This document shows, in pieces, positions 15,280 to 20,916 of a stretch of DNA of 26,655 nt. Every line of letters starts with the position of its first letter. Position 1 is the stretch's first letter. The position numbers were made by a program, and so were the translations under genes. The stretch is from a virus, in the IMG/VR virus record IMGVR_UViG_3300028800_000283, positions 1 through 26,655 of that record; one strand, given 5' to 3'. Below the pieces are notes generated by a model, which worked only from the letters and a program-made list of their open reading frames with translations, ran no database searches and was not told where the DNA came from.

Positions 15280-16488
15280 TCAGCTATTGAATCCCCGACC
15301 TATCACCCTATGATACCCAGAGGGTGGAACTCCGTAATATGCTGACTGGGGCTTTTGCAGTTCAGACTTGTACCGCGCCCGATACTTCGTTAATGAATCC
15401 TGGTATGCCTGGCCGAAGAAGTTTCCGTCATAGAACGTCGCGTCGAGTCCCTGCTGTTGCTGAACGGCAAGCCACGCCACAAGGTTGAACAACAGATTGT
15501 AGCTTTCGGTATCAAGATTTATCAGGTTCGAGTCATCCGTCACGGTTTCCTGAAACGCTCCCGTCGTCGCGTCCCTGAACAAATACTTTGAATAGTATTC
15601 GTAAGAAAGGATCGTGCCGAGGACGGAGGAGATAGAGTTCACAAGGCATCCTGCCATGTTCGCCGTCACCGCAAGCGAGATGCGAAGATAATTTATCGCT
15701 GCAGGATTTGGCGTCCCTACGGTTGTTGCCTGCGACCAAATGAACTGGTCTTGGTTCCAACCATTCACGAATGCCGTCGCTTGATTTTGCATGACCGTGA
15801 GCGCGTAGTAATTCGATGATGATGAACCCCAGCGAAGTTCTACTGATGTGAGATTGGAAGCCGTCGGAACATACGTCCATGCGAACAGGTATGCTTGATT
15901 CAAGACTTGTTGGAGATTGACGGCCGACATGGTGGAATTCTCCACATATCCCGTGCCGGTCGTAATGTCGAACTGCAGTGAACCCGTCCCGTTCACGAAG
16001 TTCGTGTTGTTGTTTTGGAGATTGCTCGCGGTTCCCCCCGTTGTCCAAGTACCATTGTCCGTCGTATTTTCGGCTTGGTTCAGGTACACGGGAGGGTTCA
16101 AAAACGGGGCGTTGACACGAAGCGTCTTTAGCCCCGTATTGAAGTTCATCGTGAACATATTTGCATTCGCGTAGATGTTCTGCTTTGCCACGTCGAATGC
16201 CTGGTTATACGCTTGGCTCCAAATGTCCCTTGGGATTCGGTTGACCTGCGGGAAAATGTCAATGATGGCATTTCCCTTAACGTCTGCGGCGATAGGATAG
16301 TCGAAAACCCCATTAAAGATGGGGTTCACGAACTCCAGCGTCCGTTTCGTTTCCTGGGAATCTACGTCCAATAACAACTGCCTCGCGGCGCGATTGATAA
16401 CCCCATTCAGATTTGTGATCTGATTGTTGGTGGTGTTGTGGATTACTCCACTCAAATCGTTCTTTAAGGCAGTGATATTATAGGCCAT
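15280..16488 (-). CDS. Head-tail connector (adaptor) candidate with inserted beta-sandwich
   Basis: 402 residues. The N-terminus (MAYNITALKNDLSGVIHNTT; INRAARQLLLDVD) and C-terminus (NLLFNLVAWLAVQQQQG; QAYQDSLTKYRARYKSELQK) are helical and together look like a head-completion adaptor. Between about residues 135 and 275 lies a beta-rich block (GTWTTGGTAS...GTGSLQFDITTGTGYV...SNYYALTVM) resembling a jelly-roll carbohydrate-binding-like module. Gene position between capsid genes and nozzle supports a neck role. The start overlaps the preceding stop as TAATG. Adaptor identity is inference; the two-part architecture is visible. Confidence 0.45.
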   Translation of the reverse strand: MAYNITALKNDLSGVIHNTTNNQITNLNGVINRAARQLLLDVDSQETKRTLEFVNPIFNGVFDYPIAADVKGNAIIDIFPQVNRIPRDIWSQAYNQAFDVAKQNIYANANMFTMNFNTGLKTLRVNAPFLNPPVYLNQAENTTDNGTWTTGGTASNLQNNNTNFVNGTGSLQFDITTGTGYVENSTMSAVNLQQVLNQAYLFAWTYVPTASNLTSVELRWGSSSSNYYALTVMQNQATAFVNGWNQDQFIWSQATTVGTPNPAAINYLRISLAVTANMAGCLVNSISSVLGTILSYEYYSKYLFRDATTGAFQETVTDDSNLINLDTESYNLLFNLVAWLAVQQQQGLDATFYDGNFFGQAYQDSLTKYRARYKSELQKPQSAYYGVPPSGYHRVIGRGFNS

Positions 16489-16763
16489 TATCCTTTCGTG
16501 TAGGTTACCGTAATGTCGGGGCTTGCGGTCGTCGTGATTTGAAGGCCAGCTGCGATTGCCACGTCATACAACAAAGTGATGGGAGAACCCGCCGTGATGA
16601 TACCTACCGTCGCGCTGGGCGAAGTAGTATCGGTGATGGTGATGGTTCCTCCCGCACCCGTTCCGTTAATGGTGACCGCATGCAATGTTCCAGAACCCGT
16701 AAAGACAACGGGGGATGAAACACCCGCAATATGCTTATACTGATATTGGTTCTGGTTATACAT
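16488..16763 (-). CDS. Small beta-rich structural protein
   Basis: 91 residues: a Tyr/Gln/Asn-rich start (MYNQNQYQYKHIAG), then Thr/Ile/Gly-rich strands (GTLHAVTINGTGAGGTITIT; SPDITVTYTKG) that suggest a small beta-sandwich. It starts TAA-G-ATG after the previous gene, in the capsid cluster. It could be a decoration or head-completion protein. No specific family is seen. Confidence 0.55.
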   Translation of the reverse strand: MYNQNQYQYKHIAGVSSPVVFTGSGTLHAVTINGTGAGGTITITDTTSPSATVGIITAGSPITLLYDVAIAAGLQITTTASPDITVTYTKG

Positions 16764-16764
16764 C

Positions 16765-16986
16765 TTATGTGCCGCTTACTTTTACGAACGATGCCGTCGT
16801 GGTCGTGCCGGTATTGGAGTACAGAACCCCCGTTGTCGTGAGGAACAAGATACATCCAATCGCATACCCAGCCGCCGTTGGCAACGCGCTTCCGTAAGCA
16901 AAGATTATGTTTCCTGAATTATCGGTGAGAACCGAATTCACAGTCGAGCTTATTGTCGATGATAGATTAGTTCCTGGTGATGCCAT
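16765..16986 (-). CDS. Small virion protein of unknown function
   Basis: 73 residues following the major capsid gene. Middle part ALPTAAGYAIGCILFLTTTG with VLYSNTGTTTTASFVKV resembles a short beta module that I associate with small phage proteins next to the capsid gene. There is no charged core and no membrane helix beyond the short IGCILFL stretch. An accessory head protein is likely from position only. Confidence 0.5.
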   Translation of the reverse strand: MASPGTNLSSTISSTVNSVLTDNSGNIIFAYGSALPTAAGYAIGCILFLTTTGVLYSNTGTTTTASFVKVSGT

Positions 16987-17006
16987 TGTTTTGGTGTTTG
17001 GTTATA

Positions 17007-17031
17007 AGGGCTGAGCCGACTGCACAGCCCT
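17007..17031 (-). terminator. Hairpin after the major capsid gene
   Basis: On the minus strand AGGGCTG and CAGCCCT form a perfect 7-bp stem with an 11-base loop, 12 bases after the capsid stop. The sequence after it is TATAACC, not a U-run, so it is more likely a partial terminator or an mRNA-end stabiliser that keeps capsid message above its downstream genes. Confidence 0.4.
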
Positions 17032-17042
17032 CAACAGAACTC

Positions 17043-17978
17043 CTATCCTTGCGTCGTACCATCCGAACCGACTGAACCGGCGTAATCCGCGCAGAAGTAA
17101 GCCTCTCTAAAGTTCGCCTGATAGCGATAGGTAAGGTTGTTGGAATACCTCCAATCCGTAAGAGCCGTTTCGAGGCCCTGACGAATAAGACGGGTGAAAC
17201 CATGTCTGCGGGCGAGCAAGAACCATGCGGTATCCGAACCGCCAGCTGCGGCACCCAACCAGTGTGAAGTCCATACCGTAATTCCGAGTGAAGAACGATA
17301 GACGTTCACGTTGTTGTTGCCAGAATCTGCGATCAACGCCGAGTCCGTGATTTCACGAGCGTGCTTCCAAAGTGCCGGAGGCACCAAGAGCGTCGCCGGA
17401 GCGGAACCACGAATCACACCAGACTGGTCTTTCTGCTCAACTAAGCTCACGAGAGCCGTATTGAGCGAATTAGGAGTCAAAGAGGTCGTGATGTAGTTCG
17501 ACTGCGTGCCGCCGCCGATGAGCGGGTGAGCGGTATTGAAGATGCTCACGCCGTCAGCGGTCAAAGCCGTGGTGAAGCCGTTGCGGAACAACGCGAACGC
17601 ATTGTAGTCCTGAGTGTCTTTCGCCTTCAAAGCGAAATCCTTAACATCCTCAGCCCAGACGCCGTGCATATTGTCATCAAAGAGCTGCTTCGAGATGTCG
17701 ATGCCCTGCGCATAGGTGACGATGGCCGTGGTCTGTTTGTTGGTGACGTGAGGCGTCGAAAGGGGTACTGCACCCGTTTCGCCTACCACCGGGTAAAGAC
17801 CCGAACCCTTATTGATTGACTGAATCCAAGCGGCATGAGTAGTATCCTGCGGCTTGAATACTTCTGCGGTCGTGGCGTGTGCAACGCCAGGGAACGCTTC
17901 ATCGTAGTCAAACTGCTGGAAGAATACCGCATCAAGCTCGGTCTGGACGATACTGAAATTTTGAGCTTCGGTAAACAT
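17043..17978 (-). CDS. Major capsid protein, HK97-fold (Mu gpT-like)
   Basis: 311 residues. DGVSIFNTAHPLIGGG (about residues 142-157) is the FNTAHPL-type motif of Mu-like major head subunits. The order of an N-terminal helix region, TYAQGIDISKQLFDD, helical AEDVKDFALKAKDTQDYNAF and the C-terminal LTYRYQANFREAYFCADYAG fits the family. Length is about that of Mu gpT. It follows the scaffold-like and decoration-like genes. The mRNA leader in front (17979-18044) lacks a Shine-Dalgarno but has four ACGGG elements and a nested hairpin. Function is fairly certain. Confidence 0.8.
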   Translation of the reverse strand: MFTEAQNFSIVQTELDAVFFQQFDYDEAFPGVAHATTAEVFKPQDTTHAAWIQSINKGSGLYPVVGETGAVPLSTPHVTNKQTTAIVTYAQGIDISKQLFDDNMHGVWAEDVKDFALKAKDTQDYNAFALFRNGFTTALTADGVSIFNTAHPLIGGGTQSNYITTSLTPNSLNTALVSLVEQKDQSGVIRGSAPATLLVPPALWKHAREITDSALIADSGNNNVNVYRSSLGITVWTSHWLGAAAGGSDTAWFLLARRHGFTRLIRQGLETALTDWRYSNNLTYRYQANFREAYFCADYAGSVGSDGTTQG

Positions 17979-18044
17979 TTATGAGTTAATTAGTTTATTC
18001 ACTTTCGCCCGTGAATGCCCGTTAACTCGCCCGTGTTTACCCGT
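17979..18044 (-). promoter_or_regulatory. Capsid mRNA leader with four ACGGG elements and nested hairpin
   Basis: On the minus strand ACGGGT (18044-18039) and three ACGGGC copies (18034-18029, 18022-18017, 18012-18007) recur at 10, 12 and 10 bases, about one helical turn. TTCAC/GTGAA (18015-18011 with 18002-17998), nested in GTTAA/TTAAC (18026-18022 with 17989-17985), can pair. The last 25 bases before the ATG (AATAAACTAATTAACTCATA) are AT-rich without a Shine-Dalgarno and resemble the leader of the preceding gene. No TATAAT is seen just upstream, so this is more likely an RNA or operator element than a promoter. Confidence 0.5.
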
Positions 18045-18569
18045 TTACATCAATGCTGATACGCCATCAACGAAAGAGAACGCAACCGAACCTGGATGCT
18101 CAACGATATTGAGCGGGCGCACGATGCAGCCATTAAGAGCCGAATCCGTCGCCAAGAGGGTGTACGAACCTGTCGTAAGGTCAATCAAGACGCGATGTCC
18201 CACAATCGCATTATAGGAAGCCTGCGTCACTACGTTTGCCGAAGCAGCCGCGTTAATCTTGATGAGGTAAACCGTTTTCGAGTCTACGGGAACGAAATCA
18301 ACCGAACCCGCCAAAGACGAAGTATTGGTTGAATTTGTCTCCGCGATACCCAAGAGTCCAGTTCCCGTAACAGAATACGGAACGAACGGGCTGGGAACCG
18401 TGAGAAGATTCGTTGCCACGTTGGGCAACACAGCCGAAGCACCCGCAACGATAAGCACGGGCTCACCAGCGTTAATCACGCCAGCCGAAGCTACAACCGT
18501 GATTGACTGGGAACCGCGACCACCTTGCGCGCTTGACTGCTTGTAGATAGTTATATCTCCGAGAGCCAT
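18045..18569 (-). CDS. Capsid decoration-like protein
   Basis: 174 residues, mostly beta (ITVVASAGVINAGEPVLIVA; YLIKINAAASANVVTQASYN; IVGHRVLIDL). It begins MALGDITIYKQSSAQGGRG. Placement between scaffold-like and major capsid genes is the usual place for decoration proteins. The start ATG is preceded by AT-rich AATAAACTTAATTAACAAAT with no Shine-Dalgarno, nearly the same as the capsid leader. Sequence alone does not prove decoration; other small head proteins are possible. Confidence 0.5.
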   Translation of the reverse strand: MALGDITIYKQSSAQGGRGSQSITVVASAGVINAGEPVLIVAGASAVLPNVATNLLTVPSPFVPYSVTGTGLLGIAETNSTNTSSLAGSVDFVPVDSKTVYLIKINAAASANVVTQASYNAIVGHRVLIDLTTGSYTLLATDSALNGCIVRPLNIVEHPGSVAFSFVDGVSALM

Positions 18570-18589
18570 TTATTTGTTAATTAAGTTTA

Positions 18590-19060
18590 TTACCGCCTAT
18601 TCTTCACGAGATTCCGCTTGTAATTCTCGATCCATTTGTCGCTCTTTCCCATTGCTTTGAATTGCGCCAACTGGTCGGGAGTGATAAGCGTATCCGAAAC
18701 TGCCTGTCCTTCAGAATGTACCGTGGTCGAAGCGGGAATGTCGGTCTTATTGAGCTGCGCAAGTTTCAATTCCTTGTTCTCCTTGAGCGCTTTCCTGATA
18801 ATCTCATCTTTTTGCTTGTCCAACTCAAGGATATGCGAGCTTTGCAGTTCCTCGCGGGCGATTCGGCGGAATTTCTCCTCATCCGATTCGTCCTCGTGGT
18901 TCTTAGCCCTTTCTTTCAGGTATGCGGCCTGATAATTGGCCTTTTCCTCCTCCAACTTCGCTACTTTCTGTTCAAGGTCATCGTCAACAGTGACCTTTTT
19001 CTGTTCCTCAGTGACAATCGGCTGAGCGTTTGTTTCAGTTGTCGGTTTTTCTTCCGCCAT
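18590..19060 (-). CDS. Capsid scaffold-like protein
   Basis: 156 residues, highly charged and helical, with an acidic disordered start (MAEEKPTTETNAQPIVTEEQ) and a coiled coil at about 28-100 (DDLEQKVAKLEEEKANYQAA; REELQSSHILELDKQKDEII). The C-terminus is basic and ends WIENYKRNLVKNRR, as expected for a scaffold end that binds coat. Gene order scaffold, decoration, capsid supports this. It is the first large gene behind the promoter at 19241-19270, after a 180-base leader. Confidence 0.65.
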   Translation of the reverse strand: MAEEKPTTETNAQPIVTEEQKKVTVDDDLEQKVAKLEEEKANYQAAYLKERAKNHEDESDEEKFRRIAREELQSSHILELDKQKDEIIRKALKENKELKLAQLNKTDIPASTTVHSEGQAVSDTLITPDQLAQFKAMGKSDKWIENYKRNLVKNRR

Positions 19061-19240
19061 GTTTTAAGCCGTTTTGAAAGGTTTGGCCAACCTGATGGTT
19101 TAGTAAAAATCCCCGGACGAGGGGGATTTACTAAAGCATCTGATATTGTTCAACCCACGGGCGCAGGTTTATTATGTCAGATGCTTGGGTAAATCTCCCA
19201 AACATCGCCCGTGAAGTTGTCAAAAAACTTCTATAACCGA
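19061..19240 (-). promoter_or_regulatory. Structured leader of the head operon, attenuator-like
   Basis: On the minus strand, from the promoter on: hairpin 19231-19213 (GAAGTT/AACTTC), ACGGGC at 19212-19207, a 24-codon ORF from 19205, a 10-bp perfect inverted repeat AAGCATCTGA (19186-19177 with 19143-19134) inside that ORF, then tandem stops, then a hairpin 19132-19102 (AGTAAATCCCC pairing with GGGGATTTTTACT, two extra bases). A short peptide over one hairpin followed by a second strong hairpin is the layout of an attenuator. No proper U-run follows the last stem, so termination is uncertain. Confidence 0.5.
19131..19205 (-). CDS. Possible 24-residue leader peptide
   Basis: ATG at 19205 lies one base after an ACGGGC element, in the leader of the head operon. 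It encodes MFGRFTQASDIINLRPWVEQ and four more residues, then TAG TAA. It spans the 10-bp inverted repeat and ends just before the second hairpin. It could be a leader peptide whose translation sets which hairpin forms, a small functional peptide or chance. Confidence 0.35.
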   Translation of the reverse strand: MFGRFTQASDIINLRPWVEQYQML

Positions 19241-19270
19241 ATTATACCACAGCGTCGTTTTTATCTGCAA
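19207..19270 (-). promoter_or_regulatory. Promoter for the head operon, with ACGGGC element
   Basis: On the minus strand TTGCAG (19270-19265), an 18-base spacer and TATAAT (19246-19241) overlap the end of the preceding gene. ACGGGC follows 28 bases after the -10 box (19212-19207). The -10 context GTGGTATAAT is shared with the promoter at 20889-20916. Confidence 0.6.
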
Positions 19271-19727
19271 GGGGTTTTCGTGGAATATAACTTTTAAGAA
19301 CATCGACCACGTTTTTTTGTGCCGAAAGCGTGTATAAAATAGACCTTCCTTTCTTCATATCGTCAAGTCCTTCGCCGGAAATAAACATCGCGCGTTCCGC
19401 AAGGCTCTTGGGCGTTTCCATAAGTAGCTGCCAAAGCTCAGAATTGGCGATGAACTCGGCTTCGGACTTTAGATTGGACAATCGGCCTTCTTCGGCGCGT
19501 TCGCCGCCGATATAGACAATTCCTGCCTGCTTATTTAGGGTTACGATCTTGTGCAAATCTATCGAGGAAAGCAGGTCGTTGAGCTTTTGCTTGGCCAGTT
19601 CCTCGGCTTTCTCGTCGAGGTCGTCCGCCATCGTTTCAAGGATGTCTTTCTGGGCGAGTGCGAACGAATCAATGCCGCCCTGGCGATAGACTACTTTGAA
19701 TAAGGGGAGTTTCTTAAGCCAGTTCAT
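19242..19727 (-). CDS. Unknown protein of the head-gene region
   Basis: 161 residues, soluble. It begins MNWLKKLPLFKVVYRQGG, followed by helices rich in Glu, Lys and Ala (TMADDLDEKAEELAKQKLND) and a mixed C-terminal half (KSEAEFIANSELWQLLMETP; LDVLKSYIPRKP-like end). The start overlaps the previous stop by ATGA. No family is recognised. Being in the unit between portal and scaffold it may be a head accessory or assembly factor. Confidence 0.5.
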   Translation of the reverse strand: MNWLKKLPLFKVVYRQGGIDSFALAQKDILETMADDLDEKAEELAKQKLNDLLSSIDLHKIVTLNKQAGIVYIGGERAEEGRLSNLKSEAEFIANSELWQLLMETPKSLAERAMFISGEGLDDMKKGRSILYTLSAQKNVVDVLKSYIPRKPLADKNDAVV

Positions 19728-19963
19728 TCCATTTCCACGCCACCGAGGGCTTTAATTTGTTCAATAGAGGCACGAGCCTTTGCGTCCATCATCGCGGCTT
19801 CGTCTTGGTGCGTTGCGACATCTATCGCATTTCCCGTAACGATGGGGATTGTCAGTTTCGGCTGACTCGCCAAAAGAACCTCAATCATGCCGCGAATATA
19901 GCTCAAATCGGGCTTCTCCTTTTCCAATTCCCCTAACACCTTTTCAAGAATTGTCGTTATCAT
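19724..19963 (-). CDS. Small unknown protein
   Basis: 79 residues, helical (MITTILEKVLGELEKEKPDL; SYIRGMIEVLLASQ) with a second half AAMMDAKARASIEQIKALGG. It overlaps the membrane peptide gene by 20 bases and the next gene by ATGA. No recognised family and no membrane segment. Confidence 0.5.
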   Translation of the reverse strand: MITTILEKVLGELEKEKPDLSYIRGMIEVLLASQPKLTIPIVTGNAIDVATHQDEAAMMDAKARASIEQIKALGGVEME

Positions 19964-20057
19964 TGTTTTGAAACCATCCCATTCCCGCCATTAACGCAGC
20001 AACGCTGAAACCGATTATAAACCCCGTAGAGCCGAAGAAAATATCACCGAGCGTCAT
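19944..20057 (-). CDS. 37-residue single-pass membrane peptide
   Basis: ATG at 20057 overlaps the previous gene by 14 bases. MTLGDIFFGSTGFIIGFSVA is followed by ALMAGMGWFQNNDNDNS: one hydrophobic segment (about residues 6-28), then an Asn/Asp tail. It fills the gap that otherwise separates two coupled genes, so it is probably real. Small holin-like or membrane adaptor function is possible; nothing specific shows it. Confidence 0.5.
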   Translation of the reverse strand: MTLGDIFFGSTGFIIGFSVAALMAGMGWFQNNDNDNS

Positions 20058-20481
20058 TGATTTCGTCAATCCATTTAACTTTCAAATCTTCCAGCTTACG
20101 CTCCTTCTGTTCGTCGCTCAAGAATAACGTGATTTCCCCTTTCATGCCCTCAAACAATTCCTTCGCCTCGAAGACGGTTTTATTATCGAATAGTTCAAGC
20201 ATCGCTTTCAGGTTCTCGTACTGCGGATCGCTTGGCGTGAGGTTCGTATAAATATCAATCTCCTTCATCGTAACTTCCTTCATATTCGCAAGGAACTTTT
20301 CCATAATGACGGAATTGATAATGGTCAGGTTCTGCATCGCATCCTCAATACTCGTTGTCGCCTTGCAAAGTGCCGGATAGAACTGTTCTTTGACGAACTT
20401 CAAATTCTCATCCCGTTCCGCTTTCCTGCGGGATTGCTCGATGAGTTGCTCGGCCGTAAGATGGACTTGCTTCTTTTTCAT
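20044..20481 (-). CDS. Unknown helical protein
   Basis: 145 residues, charged and helical throughout, with an N-terminal basic part (MKKKQVHLTAEQLIEQSRRK) and regular Leu/Ile spacing later (MLELFDNKTVFEAKELFEGM). The start overlaps the preceding stop by ATGA. It might be a scaffold-like or packaging accessory protein given its position after the portal. No family recognised. Confidence 0.5.
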   Translation of the reverse strand: MKKKQVHLTAEQLIEQSRRKAERDENLKFVKEQFYPALCKATTSIEDAMQNLTIINSVIMEKFLANMKEVTMKEIDIYTNLTPSDPQYENLKAMLELFDNKTVFEAKELFEGMKGEITLFLSDEQKERKLEDLKVKWIDEINDAR

Positions 20482-20834
20482 TTCACCTTTTTAGGGCGGC
20501 CGCCTTTCTTTTTGGGTATATTAGCTATCGCAACTGCCGTTTCTACGTCTTTATCAAATTCCGTGGTATCAAGATTCACCTTCGTTAATTCTCGCCCTTC
20601 AATCTTATCAACAAGCCAAATCCACAGCGTCATCATGTCGGTTTCCGTTACGCCAAGATAGGATTGGATAGCGTCGATGTTTAGCATTTCTTCCACTTCC
20701 TTCACGAGGTAGCCGTCTGATTTTATCTGATTATCAAATACTTCCGTCGAGCCGCGCTTTACAATATTAAACTGGTTCGCTATTTTTATGCGCGTTGAAA
20801 TGGGGAGGCTCTGCCAACGACTATACAAAAACAT
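20478..20834 (-). CDS. Unknown protein with C-terminal AT-hook-like tail
   Basis: 118 residues. The globular part (about 1-105) is alpha-helical, with MLNIDAIQSYLGVTETDMMT and LWIWLVDKIEG. The last residues KKKGGRPKKVK contain the Gly-Arg-Pro core flanked by Lys that defines an AT-hook, a minor-groove DNA-binding element. First gene of a five-gene unit behind the promoter at 20889-20916. It could bind viral DNA during packaging. A short basic tail alone is weak evidence. Confidence 0.5.
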   Translation of the reverse strand: MFLYSRWQSLPISTRIKIANQFNIVKRGSTEVFDNQIKSDGYLVKEVEEMLNIDAIQSYLGVTETDMMTLWIWLVDKIEGRELTKVNLDTTEFDKDVETAVAIANIPKKKGGRPKKVK

Positions 20835-20862
20835 CGTGGTGTTGGTTAATATTTAATTTATT

Positions 20863-20916
20863 GCCCGCGACCCGTTTCATTACTTAAAATTATACCACTT
20901 CTTTATTGAGATGCAA
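20863..20916 (-). promoter_or_regulatory. Promoter for the small head-gene unit, with ACGGGT element
   Basis: On the minus strand TTGCAT (20916-20911), a 16-base spacer and TATAAT (20894-20889) are followed after 13 bases by ACGGGT (20875-20870) and a near copy GCGGGC (20868-20863). The -35 box is inside the end of the portal gene. The first gene starts at 20834, after an AT-rich leader without Shine-Dalgarno. Confidence 0.6.

Noticed and set aside
18284-18569. Alternative frames inside the decoration and capsid genes
   Set aside because: All lie opposite or within strongly supported coding frames and have shadow-type composition.
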